From Bhargavaea sp. CC-171006 (GTDB lineage: Bacteria; Bacillota; Bacilli; Bacillales_A; Planococcaceae): DNA of 64,000 nt. Each line of letters begins with the position of its first letter. Position 1 is the stretch's first letter. Made by a program: the position numbers and the translations under genes. The notes under the pieces are model-generated. The model searched no databases. It saw nothing but the letters and a program-made list of their open reading frames with translations, and was not told the origin of the DNA. This document shows positions 9,128 through 17,454 of the stretch, one piece after another. The DNA is taken from positions 1-64,000 of the forward strand of contig NZ_QUZH01000012.1 in NCBI RefSeq assembly GCF_009761675.1. Reading direction: 5' to 3'.

Positions 9128-9187
9128 TTCCATCATCCTCCAGTTCCAATTTCGGTCATGTATGGGTTCATAGTGAAGTATACCCCT

Positions 9188-9643
9188 TCACTTGCCGCAG
9201 GAAACCACAAGCCGCATATCCACATGGGGGATTCCGTCTTCATCATAGGGTTCGGAAACCGGCCGGAATCCGCAGGATGCATAAAATTCTTTCAGATGTA
9301 ATTGCGCCGAAAGATGCACAGGGATATCGCCGTAACGTTCTGCGGCAACCTCTTTTGCCCTTTCGACAAGCTCACGCGCAATTCCTTTTCCCCGGTGGGA
9401 TTTCCTGACGATGACTCGGCCGATCGCCGGATCTTCATGTACTTCTCCGGGCTTGATGATCCTTGCGTAGGCTGCAATCGTATCACCCTCCCACCCGGAC
9501 AGGTGCAGAGCAGCCCGGTCATGTCCGTCGATTTCCGGATATGGGCACTCCTGCTCGACGACGAACACATCGACACGCAGTCTGAGAATTTCATAGAGTT
9601 CGTCCGCAGTCAGTTCCGCAAAGTTTTTAACCGTCCATTTCAT
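9188..9643 (-). CDS. GNAT acetyltransferase, ElaA type
   Basis: A 151-residue acetyl-CoA-dependent acetyltransferase. The N-terminal LRLRVDVFVVEQECPYPEID is diagnostic of the ElaA family, and the acetyl-CoA loop reads VRKSHRGKGIARELV. The substrate of ElaA is not known. The start at 9643 is preceded by GTGGGAAAG; the ATG six codons upstream has no site. Confidence 0.85.
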   Translation of the reverse strand: MKWTVKNFAELTADELYEILRLRVDVFVVEQECPYPEIDGHDRAALHLSGWEGDTIAAYARIIKPGEVHEDPAIGRVIVRKSHRGKGIARELVERAKEVAAERYGDIPVHLSAQLHLKEFYASCGFRPVSEPYDEDGIPHVDMRLVVSCGK

Positions 9644-9753
9644 CTTTCCCACTTCTTTCATTTCAATTTGATTACATTATTCCACAACATATATCGGAGG
9701 ATCGATTTATTTGTTATAGTTGATGGAAATCTATTTCCGAGGTGACCTTTTCC

Positions 9754-10248
9754 ATGATCCGTTTGATGACACGACATGATTTCGAGACCGTCCGGCAGAT
9801 CGCGGCGGTCAGCTATGATGATACGTATCAGGGCATTCTCCCGGAAGATGTCCAGGAGTCCTTTCTCACACGAGCCTATGCTTCCCCGATGATGATGAAA
9901 CGGCTGGAAAAGACCACGATGCTGATAGCGGAACATGAAGGGCGCCCGGTCGGATTTGCCAACTTCACCCATGTTGACGAAGACGGCGATGCTGAACTGA
10001 CCGATATGTATCTCTTGCCGGATTACCAGGGCATGGGGTTCGGCACGGCACTTCTTGAAGCCGGCATTTCATCCCTTGAGGACGGCCATCAGCTGTTCGT
10101 CTACGTTGATAGCCTTAACGAAGGAGCCCGCCTGTTCTACGAAAAACAGGGCTTTGAACTTCTTGAGGAATTTGACGAGCTGTTCGAAGGCTATCCAACG
10201 TCCACTGCACAATATGTCTATTACCTCAAAGCACCCGCTCTTGTATGA
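9754..10248 (+). CDS. GNAT family N-acetyltransferase
   Basis: A 164-residue acetyltransferase. It has the GNAT core with the acetyl-CoA loop YQGMGFGTALLEAG and a C-terminal FYEKQGFELLEE. The substrate is unknown. The start at 9754 follows GAGGTGA with an eight-base gap; the frame also offers a GTG at 9742 that overlaps this site. It is divergent from the ElaA gene. Confidence 0.85.
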   Translation: MIRLMTRHDFETVRQIAAVSYDDTYQGILPEDVQESFLTRAYASPMMMKRLEKTTMLIAEHEGRPVGFANFTHVDEDGDAELTDMYLLPDYQGMGFGTALLEAGISSLEDGHQLFVYVDSLNEGARLFYEKQGFELLEEFDELFEGYPTSTAQYVYYLKAPALV

Positions 10249-10264
10249 GCAGGTGCTTTTTTTA
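10228..10264 (+). terminator. Terminator of the GNAT gene
   Basis: AAAGCACC and GCTC pair with GAGC and GGTGCTTT, followed by a T run. The stem begins inside the last codons of the gene. Confidence 0.85.
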
Positions 10265-10330
10265 TGGTTTAATCTCCAATATCTTTTATCTCATTTTTCT
10301 AAAGGGTTCCATTAAATCGTGGTACAGAAA

Positions 10331-10369
10331 AAGCAAAGTGCCCGGCCATCGGACCGGAGCACTTTGCTT
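10331..10369 (-). terminator. Terminator of the DUF4064 gene
   Basis: AAGCAAAGTGC pairs with GCACTTTGCTT just beyond the stop codon; the minus strand runs into a T-rich stretch. Confidence 0.7.
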
Positions 10370-10379
10370 GAGGCACTTA

Positions 10380-10871
10380 TCAGAGTGGCCGCATCGGGTC
10401 ATTGTCATAGGCCGTTTCCGCAACAACAGGCGGCTTGCGCACGAAGCACATGATTCCTGCGATGTAGAGCAAAATCGAAGTAAGCGACAAAATACCTGCA
10501 AGAACTCCTGCGATGATGAACAGAATCCCGCTTAGCTTTGAGTTTTTATTCAGCTGGATGAGCGCGACCACAATCAGCACAGTACTGATGACGAGTGCGG
10601 CGATAAAGAACCAGCCGAAGCTGACCATCCAGTCCATACCCATGTACATCATATCGATAATCGCCTGTGCGTCTGTTTCGGTTAAGTTCGGGTCATTCCA
10701 GATTTCCGCCTCGAATTCCTGCTGGAACTGCGGGTCGTTCGTCATCATCTTCATGAAATTGTTCAAAGCGAATGTCAGGATGATTCCGAGCACGTTGAAC
10801 ACCAGGCCGATGATTCCGAGCACACGCTCGCCAGTCCGCTTGAACGGACGGTTGAAAGAGTTTGGTTCCAT
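10380..10871 (-). CDS. DUF4064 membrane protein
   Basis: A 163-residue protein with four membrane segments, in the pattern one segment, a 45-residue acidic loop (NDPQFQQEFEAEIWNDPN), then three segments. This is the arrangement of DUF4064 proteins, common in Bacillales and of unknown function. A GAGGTG site precedes the ATG. Monocistronic by context. Confidence 0.7.
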   Translation of the reverse strand: MEPNSFNRPFKRTGERVLGIIGLVFNVLGIILTFALNNFMKMMTNDPQFQQEFEAEIWNDPNLTETDAQAIIDMMYMGMDWMVSFGWFFIAALVISTVLIVVALIQLNKNSKLSGILFIIAGVLAGILSLTSILLYIAGIMCFVRKPPVVAETAYDNDPMRPL

Positions 10872-10921
10872 TTAGTGACACCTCTTCTTTTTCTTTTATT
10901 CTACTTTCTTCTTACGGATGA

Positions 10922-10964
10922 GACCACGAGGGGGTTTCATCTTTTTTAAATCAAGCGTGGTCTG
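10922..10964. repeat. Inverted repeat upstream of a 31-residue gene
   Basis: AGACCACG at 10922-10929 and CGTGGTCT at 10957-10964 are exact complements separated by 27 bases. They sit between the divergent DUF4064 gene and the small protein gene and may be an operator. Confidence 0.35.
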
Positions 10965-11040
10965 GAAGGTTTACCCAGACATTTAGCGGGGTAGAAATAC
11001 ACTATCAACTTATTAATCGAAAAAAGGGGGAGACGAACCC

Positions 11041-11136
11041 ATGGAAAAGAAACTCATCTTCAGTCAGTCCGATGCTATGTACGCCATTGCCGGATCGTCT
11101 GTTCTTACCGCAATCCTGCTCTTCATCACATTCTGA
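11041..11136 (+). CDS. Single-pass small membrane protein, 31 residues
   Basis: The frame reads a polar start (MEKKLIFSQSD) followed by one membrane helix (IAGSSVLTAILLFITF) at the C-terminus. A strong GGGGGAGA site lies nine bases upstream and a good terminator follows, both supporting a real gene. No family recognised. Confidence 0.6.
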   Translation: MEKKLIFSQSDAMYAIAGSSVLTAILLFITF

Positions 11137-11172
11137 GGGAGGACTTTATGACAATCTGCCACTGCCAAACAT

Positions 11173-11210
11173 AAAAAAGCAATCCGCCCAACGGAACGGA
11201 TTGCTTTTTT
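11173..11210. terminator. Bidirectional terminator
   Basis: AAAAAAGCAATCCG pairs with CGGATTGCTTTTTT between the small-protein gene and the convergent YjdJ-like gene. Confidence 0.85.
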
Positions 11211-11217
11211 CGTGTGC

Positions 11218-11502
11218 TTATTTTGCCTTGACATCCTCATATTCATCATAGCGGCCAAATGCCGTCACAACGTAAGAACATACCGCTTCCATCTTGTAGT
11301 TGTTTTCACGGGCATAGTCGGCCGCCCGGTCGAGCAGCTTTTTCGCCACGCCTCCTCCCCGGAGCGACGGGTCGACGAATGTATGGTCCATCACCATCAC
11401 ATCCCCCATCATCGTCCAGGTGATTTCAGCATCACGCTTGCCGTTCTCTTCATGCACGAATGCATATCCATCACTGCCAAGTTCCTTCAGTTCAAATTCC
11501 AT
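11218..11502 (-). CDS. Short GNAT (YjdJ-like) acetyltransferase
   Basis: A 94-residue minimal GNAT protein of the Acetyltransf_CG group. It shows ENGKRDAEITW, DHTFVDPSLRGGGVAKKLLDRAADYA (acetyl-CoA loop) and the C-terminal CSYV motif typical of these short proteins. The substrate is unknown. It lies directly downstream of the dioxygenase gene on the same strand. Confidence 0.8.
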   Translation of the reverse strand: MEFELKELGSDGYAFVHEENGKRDAEITWTMMGDVMVMDHTFVDPSLRGGGVAKKLLDRAADYARENNYKMEAVCSYVVTAFGRYDEYEDVKAK

Positions 11503-11544
11503 GTTTTAACTCCCCTTTCCCCATTTGTGTACCCGGAACGACGC

Positions 11545-12510
11545 TCAGTCAAGCTCAAGCGGACTGAGCGATGCCTCGATCTCCCGGCGGTTCGGCTCAA
11601 GGAATGGCGGCAGTGCCAATGTCTCGCCAAGTGAGTCCATCGGTTCATCCGAGTCAAAGCCCGGCTCATCCGTTGCCAGTTCAAACAGGATGCCGTTCGG
11701 CTCGCGGAAGTAAATCGACCGGAAATAGTAACGGTCCACTTTACCGCTTGTCTGGAACCCTGCCCGCTCAAGATGCTCCAGCCATTTGTCGTAGTCCCCG
11801 AAGGTCGGAACCCGGAAGGCGACGTGGTGGACGCTGCCCCTGCCAGGCCGCTCCGGCGGCAGGTCGGGACGGGTCTCGAGATGCACTTCCGCGCCTGCTC
11901 CCCCCTCGCCGGTCTCGTAGACGACGATGTCCGGCATGCCGGGGACATCGGACGGATAAGTGCCCGACTTTCGGAAGTTCAGCACTTCCGTCAGTACGGT
12001 TTCCGTGCGTTCCGGGTGACGTACCGTCAATTTTACAGGACCAAGACCGACAATCGCAAATTCTTCTGGAATATCTGATTTTTTCCAGGGGATACCGTAT
12101 GGGACGCCCGAACCGTCATCGGCAATGAGCATGAGTCGTGATCCTTCGTTGTCGGTGAAGGCGATCGTCTTCCGGCCGTTGCGTTCCCGGATTTCTTCAT
12201 GTTCCACGCCAAGTTCCCCGAACCGGCCGATCCAAAACTCAAGTGCCTCTACGGACTTGACCCGGAATCCGGTACTGCTGATGGAAGAGACCCCCGGGTA
12301 GGTGCGTCCTGCCATCGGGATTTCAAAATACGTCATATCCGTTCCCGGCGTGCCGACCGCATCTGCATAAAACAGGTGGTACATAGAGGTGCTGTCCTGA
12401 TTGACCGTTTTTTTAACAAGCCGCATGCCCAGCACCCTGGTAAAGAAGTCATGGTTTTTGGCTCCGCTGGCCGTGATGGCCGAGACATGGTGGATTCCTC
12501 CGAGTTGCAT
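11545..12510 (-). CDS. mhqO: Ring-cleaving dioxygenase MhqO/MhqA family
   Basis: Predicted metal-dependent extradiol dioxygenase with two glyoxalase/VOC halves. In B. subtilis, homologues MhqO and MhqA act in resistance to quinones and catechols. The 321-residue product begins GGIHHVSAITA, carries the second VOC repeat at about 150-290 (GSVHHVAFRV), and ends with FELATDEPGF, supplying the expected His/His/Glu ligands. An AAGGAG site precedes the ATG. I see no MhqR gene nearby. Whether this is the MhqA, MhqE or MhqO paralogue is uncertain. Confidence 0.85.
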   Translation of the reverse strand: MQLGGIHHVSAITASGAKNHDFFTRVLGMRLVKKTVNQDSTSMYHLFYADAVGTPGTDMTYFEIPMAGRTYPGVSSISSTGFRVKSVEALEFWIGRFGELGVEHEEIRERNGRKTIAFTDNEGSRLMLIADDGSGVPYGIPWKKSDIPEEFAIVGLGPVKLTVRHPERTETVLTEVLNFRKSGTYPSDVPGMPDIVVYETGEGGAGAEVHLETRPDLPPERPGRGSVHHVAFRVPTFGDYDKWLEHLERAGFQTSGKVDRYYFRSIYFREPNGILFELATDEPGFDSDEPMDSLGETLALPPFLEPNRREIEASLSPLELD

Positions 12511-12643
12511 ATTTCCCCACTCCTTTATCTTGAATTCGAGATGATTTCCTTTTGTTATCTTATACCCTCAGGAAGCATTTTGCAATCAGCGGGCTTCCCC
12601 GCTACACTTAATAGACATACCCCATCCGGAAAGGAATTTGACC

Positions 12644-13366
12644 ATGTCGCTGATTTTCTGGACACAATTATTACTGATCATTCTATTTGCCCTGTTCGCC
12701 TACCTGATCCTTAAAAGGCGTTCCTATATGTTCATTTCGGGATTTGCCACGCGCCCTGAGGAAGAACAAAAACAATTGATCGATAACGGCTACCCGCAGG
12801 GTGTCGGCCGCCTGTTCCTGATCATCTCGGCGGGGCTTCTTCTCCTTATGCCGCTCGAATTAACCGGTTTCCGCTATACGTTCGAGTTGCAGATGGCCTT
12901 TATGATGCTGGTCCTGTTCGGCGGACTTATCATCCTGTCGCGCCGCGAAGTCCCTTACAAGAGGAAGCGTGCCTTTCTCACCTCGGTCATCATGACAGTT
13001 GTCGTGATCGGCGGGACAACGGTCCTCCTCTTTATCGGCGCCAAACAGCCGGATGTCACTTTGGGCGGTTCGGCAGTGGAGATTTCCGGTATGTACGGCG
13101 AAGAGATTCCCTACTCGGACATCCGCTCCGCAAAACTTCTCGAAACAATGCCTAAGATTCACTATAAAGAAAATGGCTTCGGCTTTGCCGACTACGCCAA
13201 AGGACACTTTTCAGTCGAAGGCCATGGTTCTTCCCTTCTTTTCGTCGACAGGAAGCAGTCGCCCATTCTGCTGATCGAGACAACCAATCGCCCCGTTTTC
13301 ATTACGGGCGTCAACCCGGATGAAACCAAGTCATGGCATACGGAGCTGGACCAGCGGATTCGATGA
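12644..13366 (+). CDS. DUF3784 / PH-like membrane protein
   Basis: A 240-residue protein. The N-terminal third is DUF3784-like (membrane segment, ISGFATRPEEEQKQL, then two segments), followed by another membrane pair and an extracytoplasmic or cytoplasmic beta-rich domain at about residues 140-240 resembling bacterial PH domains (VEISGMYGEEIPYSDI). Function unknown. The ATG at 12644 has GGAAAGGAA upstream; a TTG two codons earlier is less likely. The 21-bp array starts 26 bases after its stop. Confidence 0.7.
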   Translation: MSLIFWTQLLLIILFALFAYLILKRRSYMFISGFATRPEEEQKQLIDNGYPQGVGRLFLIISAGLLLLMPLELTGFRYTFELQMAFMMLVLFGGLIILSRREVPYKRKRAFLTSVIMTVVVIGGTTVLLFIGAKQPDVTLGGSAVEISGMYGEEIPYSDIRSAKLLETMPKIHYKENGFGFADYAKGHFSVEGHGSSLLFVDRKQSPILLIETTNRPVFITGVNPDETKSWHTELDQRIR

Positions 13367-13392
13367 CGGCCGTCCAAACCGTTCCAGAGGGA

Positions 13393-13539
13393 TTCGTCAC
13401 TTTCGTGGGTCATTTCATCACTTTCGTGGGTCGATTCATCACTTTCATGGATCGTTTCATCACTTTCGTGGGTCGTTTCATCACTTTCATGGGCCGATTC
13501 ATCACTTTCGAAGCATGATTCGTCACTTTCGCGCCGGAC
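13393..13539. repeat. 21-bp periodic array, seven copies (class TCACTTTC)
   Basis: The motif TTCATCACTTTCGTGGGTCG recurs with starts at 13393, 13414, 13435, 13456, 13477, 13498 and 13519, an exact 21-base period. The first 12 bases vary little and the last nine vary more. It lies between the stop of the DUF3784 gene and the shared terminator of convergent genes. Seven-codon repeat peptides in open frames here are a by-product of the period. Confidence 0.9.
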
Positions 13540-13562
13540 CCGGCCATTTTGAATAGAACAAC

Positions 13563-13605
13563 AAAAACGGATGCACCGGCAAAACTGCCGGGCATCCGTT
13601 TTTTC
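13563..13605. terminator. Terminator between convergent genes
   Basis: ACGGATGC and GGC pair with GCC and GCATCCGT, followed by a T run on the + strand and preceded by an A run. Confidence 0.8.
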
Positions 13606-13609
13606 AGAT

Positions 13610-14521
13610 TCAGCTGAACAGCGAGCGGACCGAGTCGATCAGGTTATTGAAGAAGTCTTTGACTTTCTGCCAGAAGCCTTCATCGTTCACTGTCTCACGG
13701 ATTTTGTCGCCGTATTTATCATTGAAGTCCTGAGCAAACTGTCCGAGCTGATCCGACCATTTGCTAAAGTCGATATCAAGCTGGCGGATGCGGTCCATCA
13801 GGTCCACCAGAAGCTGGCGGTCTTCGGGGCTCAGTTCGATTTGGAGCTTGTCGAGCTGCTCGGTAACAATCCGCTCCACGTCTTCCTTCGTCGCCGGGTT
13901 CTGTTCGGCGATCTGCTGCTTCAGCTCGGTAAGAAGTTCCGTCACCTTTTGCTCGTCAACACCCGACTTTTCGGCGAGCTCTGTCGCAACGGTAAGTTCG
14001 TCGTTGGCAACGTCCGTCCGTTCGGTATCAAGCGTGCCGCCGCTGGCCTCATACGCTTTGTAGATGCCTGCCAGCGCGGAGTGGCCAGTGACCGGTTTCG
14101 GTGCCGCGACGTCGACATCGGCATCTTCGATTCCCGCTGTAAGCATTGCATTTGCATACATATCCGACGTAACCTGGGTGATGTTGTCCGGAGTGACAAT
14201 CTGGATGACGAGTCCGCTTCCCGGCTCTGTCACCGTGATTTTCGCGGACGAATACATCCGCGCCCGAGGATTCGCTCCTTGGATGTATTTGCCCAGATCC
14301 TGTCCGGAAACGGTGATTTCCTCGACTTCCGCTTCTTCCTTCACCTTCAGGCTGCTTTCCACGCTCGCTCTCTGGTCCGCGGTCAGGTCCGCGCCGTATA
14401 CGACAATCGGAACACCTAGACGTTCATCGACCGCAGGCTCGGCAGAAACGGCAGGTCCCGTCAACATGGAAAGTACCAGTGCCAATATTGCGGGCAATAC
14501 CCATCTTCTCTTTTTGTTCAT
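13610..14521 (-). CDS. DUF1002 secreted protein
   Basis: A 303-residue exported protein with a Sec signal peptide (basic start, hydrophobic core, ending near SAEP at 28). The DUF1002 core starts at the VVYGADLT motif and includes IQIVTPDNITQVTSDMYANA; the remaining half is acidic and predicted coiled-coil or helical, with a final Trp-containing amphipathic helix. Function unknown; homologues are common in Firmicutes. AAAGGGG precedes the ATG. Confidence 0.75.
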   Translation of the reverse strand: MNKKRRWVLPAILALVLSMLTGPAVSAEPAVDERLGVPIVVYGADLTADQRASVESSLKVKEEAEVEEITVSGQDLGKYIQGANPRARMYSSAKITVTEPGSGLVIQIVTPDNITQVTSDMYANAMLTAGIEDADVDVAAPKPVTGHSALAGIYKAYEASGGTLDTERTDVANDELTVATELAEKSGVDEQKVTELLTELKQQIAEQNPATKEDVERIVTEQLDKLQIELSPEDRQLLVDLMDRIRQLDIDFSKWSDQLGQFAQDFNDKYGDKIRETVNDEGFWQKVKDFFNNLIDSVRSLFS

Positions 14522-14550
14522 GAGGTTTTCCCCTTTCCTGGATGCAAAAG

Positions 14551-14582
14551 CAACTCCTCACCCATATGAACGGGCGAGGAGG
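14551..14582 (-). terminator. Hairpin after cvfB
   Basis: CTCCTC and CCC pair with GGG and GAGGAG. The minus-strand T run is weak (TTGCTTTT). Confidence 0.5.
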
Positions 14583-14592
14583 GTAAAAAGTT

Positions 14593-15468
14593 TCATGAAT
14601 CCCGCTGGGCATCCTTTAAATATGTCCAGCCGTCTTCCTGAACGATTTTACGTTCTTTCAGCAGCTTGCCGATCGCCCGCTTGAAAGAAGCTTTGCTCAT
14701 ATCGAACATTTCACTGATTTCGTCGGGCGCTGACTTGTCCGTGAAAGGCATTTTGCCGCCGGCTCCGTTCAGATACCGGATTACCGTCTCTGCATCATCG
14801 CCGATCCGTTCCTCTTTCCGTGGAAGAAGGGAGCCGTTAAGAGAGCCATCATCGCGGATGCCGATCACCCGGACTTCGACTTCCTGCCCGAGCCTCGGCT
14901 CAAATTTCATTTCGGTATGGTGGACGAAGATCCGGTATTTCTGCGGCTCGCTCAGCATGAATGCCCCGACCGGAAGCAGCCGGTACGCCCGGGCTTTGAG
15001 GTTTTTATTGAAAAGAGCTGCCGGTGCGTCGACATACTCATCCTTGATGCGCTCCTCGGTGACGAGCCTTCCGAACAGATTGCCGCCCTTATCCATGCGA
15101 AGCGTCATGTACAGGCAATCACCCGGCTCCGGCCAGAGCTCTTTGAGCTGCGGCATGTCCTTCGGATTGACGATGACTTCGACGGACGATCCGATGTCTG
15201 TCCGGATGCCGTCCCGCCCGTCCGTGTCAATCACTTCCGCCCAGCCGTATGACCCCACTTCCATACGGGGCAGCCGGCTCGTCGCGACGAGGTTGCCGCG
15301 CCGGTCCGGGTGGAGAAATACTTTCAGCCTGTCGCCTTCATTCAATTCCTCCGGCGCTTCTGAAGCGTTCATATTAAATTCCTGTCCGTCGCAGGACAGC
15401 ACCCAGCGGGAGCCTTCCCGCCGTTCCGCGAGCGCCTCGATGATTCGCCCGGATTCGGCCTTTGCCAT
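14593..15468 (-). CDS. cvfB: CvfB/YitL-type S1 RNA-binding regulator
   Basis: A 291-residue cytoplasmic protein with tandem S1/OB domains and a C-terminal winged helix. In Staphylococcus aureus CvfB affects virulence gene expression and binds RNA; YitL is the Bacillus counterpart. Features include VEVIVNPKDMPQL and PRLGQEVEVRVIGIRDDGSLNGS, and a winged-helix end (FDMSKASFKRAIGKLLKE). It starts two bases after the mntR stop codon on the same strand, so the two genes are probably co-transcribed. Confidence 0.88.
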   Translation of the reverse strand: MAKAESGRIIEALAERREGSRWVLSCDGQEFNMNASEAPEELNEGDRLKVFLHPDRRGNLVATSRLPRMEVGSYGWAEVIDTDGRDGIRTDIGSSVEVIVNPKDMPQLKELWPEPGDCLYMTLRMDKGGNLFGRLVTEERIKDEYVDAPAALFNKNLKARAYRLLPVGAFMLSEPQKYRIFVHHTEMKFEPRLGQEVEVRVIGIRDDGSLNGSLLPRKEERIGDDAETVIRYLNGAGGKMPFTDKSAPDEISEMFDMSKASFKRAIGKLLKERKIVQEDGWTYLKDAQRDS

Positions 15469-15470
15469 AT

Positions 15471-15908
15471 TTATCTCTCCCTTTCTTCGTCCGCACGATC
15501 CGCCGCCCGATAGCGCTCCAGTTGGTCCAGCATAGCAGGATTTCTTTCGAGGACGTGTACAAGTTCGGTGATGCGGTCAATTGCATCCCAGCTCAGATGA
15601 TGCTCAATCCCCTCGACATCGTTGTAGACATGCGTTTCATCCACGCCAATCAGGCGGAGAAAGCGTTCAAGCAGCTCATGACGGCCGGCCAGCTTCCGGC
15701 CGAACGCTTCACCCTTTGAAGTTAATATTAACCCTTTATAGCGTTCGTAAACTAAATAGCCTTCCCGGTCCAGCTTCCTCGCCATCTTCGTGACCGATGA
15801 CGGCAGGACTTCCAGCGCTTCCGCGATGTCGGAAACACGTGCCTCCCCCGTTGCTGCCGATTTCAGCCAGATCTGTTCCAGATAGTCTTCCATGCTCGGC
15901 GTCGCCAT
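15471..15908 (-). CDS. mntR: Manganese-responsive repressor MntR
   Basis: A 145-residue DtxR-family regulator controlling manganese uptake. The start [12 protein letters not shown] carries Asp8 and Glu11, two of the known metal ligands, and the later ligands lie in GIEHHLSW. The winged helix is at residues 25-65. Frame openness would allow an extra 89 residues, but GGAAGGGGCGGA lies just upstream of 15908 and the family starts there. It lies directly ahead of cvfB. Its target transporters are not in this window. Confidence 0.92.
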   Translation of the reverse strand: MATPSMEDYLEQIWLKSAATGEARVSDIAEALEVLPSSVTKMARKLDREGYLVYERYKGLILTSKGEAFGRKLAGRHELLERFLRLIGVDETHVYNDVEGIEHHLSWDAIDRITELVHVLERNPAMLDQLERYRAADRADEERER

Positions 15909-16038
15909 ACCAGATCCGCCCCTTCCATTGCCTGTCCGTCCATTATAGCACGGAGCAAAGGATGCCCGGACCGGTTTATCCGGGAACAAGCAGGGGTAGG
16001 ATTTGGTTAACAGAGAAAGACGGAAAGCGGGTGACTTC

Positions 16039-16194
16039 ATGGGCAAAATCGTTTGGTGGATCATTTTGATTCTGATCGCATTCTGGCTGATCGGCTTCCT
16101 TCTTGATATTTTCGGCGGTCTGATCCACATCGTCCTTATCATCGCCGGTATCATTTTCATCTTCCAGCTGATCACCGGCAGGAATAAACATTAA
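16039..16194 (+). CDS. Lmo0937-family small membrane protein
   Basis: A 51-residue protein made of two membrane helices joined by a short turn (GGLIHI), with a short charged end. It matches the Lmo0937/DUF5670 small membrane protein type; function unknown. The ATG at 16039 is chosen over an earlier in-frame start because it precedes the first helix and has GCGGGTGA upstream. Confidence 0.7.
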   Translation: MGKIVWWIILILIAFWLIGFLLDIFGGLIHIVLIIAGIIFIFQLITGRNKH

Positions 16195-16233
16195 AAATAG
16201 GGATGCCGCTGATTTGGCGGCATCCCTATTTTA
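16195..16233 (+). terminator. Terminator of the small membrane protein gene
   Basis: AATAGGGATGCCGC pairs with GCGGCATCCCTATT, with T-rich sequence after it. Confidence 0.8.
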
Positions 16234-16258
16234 TTTGGCCTCGTGCTGCATGATGACA

Positions 16259-16300
16259 TGCTTCACATTTGGTCGCGCTTGCTTGATATTCGGAAAATCC
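16259..16300. repeat. Possible two-copy remnant of the 21-bp array class
   Basis: TGCTTCACATTTGG at 16259 is nearly identical to the core of the array at 38.3 kb. A degenerate TGCTTGATATTCGG starts exactly 21 bases later. The position, between the 3' ends of convergent genes, fits the other arrays. Two copies are weak evidence. Confidence 0.35.
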
Positions 16301-16320
16301 CGGTCCCGCCGGCGCAGCAT

Positions 16321-17430
16321 TCAGTTCACTTTTGCATAAACACAGGTGTCGCGGAGGCTGCCGTCCGAGGCGACATCATCATTCTTAAGGATGCCTTCGA
16401 GTTCATAACCCAACTTTTCCGGGATGGCACGGCTCTTCATGTTCTTCGTATCACAACGGATTTCGACCCGCCTGGCCCCGAGGGTTTCCACGGCAAACTG
16501 GGTGATCCGCTCCGCAGCTTCCGTGATGTAGCCATGGCCTGTGTAGCGGGTATCGATCCAGTACCCGATTTCGAATTTAGGTATCTCCCAATTGATGCGA
16601 TGCAATCCGGATGAACCGATAAACGCACCGTCTTCCAGCCGGTAAATATGCAGACGAAGATCTTTACGGGTGATAAAATCGGCCACCGCTTTCCTGAGGC
16701 TGTCTTCCACGCCTTCAAGCGTCGGCTTGTCCTTGGCGAACGGGAGCCATTCCTTCAGCTCCGGATGGGAATAGGTGAGCGCGTCATAAACATCGGCTGC
16801 ATCCTCCACGCGCGGGGCGCGGATCAGGAGCCGCTCCGAGCGGAACTCATCCGTAAAGCCCGGCGGACGTCCCTGGTGGTCGGTTGCCGCAGCAATTTCA
16901 CGGTCGTTCCACTCCACGGGGGTCGTCTTGCCACTTTCAAAGTCCTCCCGCGTGATTCCGTACGTGACGGCATCATAGTAAGAGTCCTCTTTCGGGGAGT
17001 ACCATGACCTGCGCAGATGGCCTTCTTTCACGAAGCCTGCCCGCTCAAAGGTTTTCCGCATTGCGGCATTGTCCTGCCGGGTGTGGCCTTCCAGCCGGAT
17101 TTTCTTGTCCGGCATGCTGAACACATAATCGCAGACCAGCCGGAGCGCCCGCGGGCCGAACCCCCTGCCGCGCGCCCTTTCCGCTATCCGCAGATCAAAC
17201 ACCGGAATCTCATCCTGCATGTCATACAGCTTGACGATGCCGACCTTCTCCCTGTCCTCGGTCTCCACCCAGAACGTCTTCACCTCGTCGGATTCGTAAC
17301 CGCCGTCATCGATCGCTTTCTCGATCATTTCCCGAGCGGGATGCGGTATGCCATGATACGGCCAGCTGTTCTCCGTCATGAAGTGGATGAGTTCTTCCTG
17401 TTCCTGCATCGTCCATTCCGTCAGTTTCAT
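16321..17430 (-). CDS. Double-domain GNAT acetyltransferase
   Basis: A 369-residue protein with two acetyltransferase domains. The N-terminal one (about 1-170) has ERARGRGFGPRALRL and a RimL-like end; the C-terminal one (about 185-365) is RimJ/RimL-type with DTRYTGHGYITEAAERI and CDTKNMKSRAIPEKLGYE. Each half looks complete, so both could bind acetyl-CoA. The start at 17430 has GGGGGG upstream; the ATG eight codons earlier has none. Substrate unknown; ribosomal protein or antibiotic acetylation would be guesses. Confidence 0.82.
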   Translation of the reverse strand: MKLTEWTMQEQEELIHFMTENSWPYHGIPHPAREMIEKAIDDGGYESDEVKTFWVETEDREKVGIVKLYDMQDEIPVFDLRIAERARGRGFGPRALRLVCDYVFSMPDKKIRLEGHTRQDNAAMRKTFERAGFVKEGHLRRSWYSPKEDSYYDAVTYGITREDFESGKTTPVEWNDREIAAATDHQGRPPGFTDEFRSERLLIRAPRVEDAADVYDALTYSHPELKEWLPFAKDKPTLEGVEDSLRKAVADFITRKDLRLHIYRLEDGAFIGSSGLHRINWEIPKFEIGYWIDTRYTGHGYITEAAERITQFAVETLGARRVEIRCDTKNMKSRAIPEKLGYELEGILKNDDVASDGSLRDTCVYAKVN

Positions 17431-17454
17431 CCGTGTCCCCCCCTGCCGCATCAT

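Noticed and set aside
13320-13595. Open frames in both directions across the 13.4 kb array encoding seven-residue repeats such as ITFVGRF
   Set aside because: The 21-base period keeps any frame open, but there is no ribosome site or separate promoter and the sister array at 38.3 kb does not encode the same peptide.
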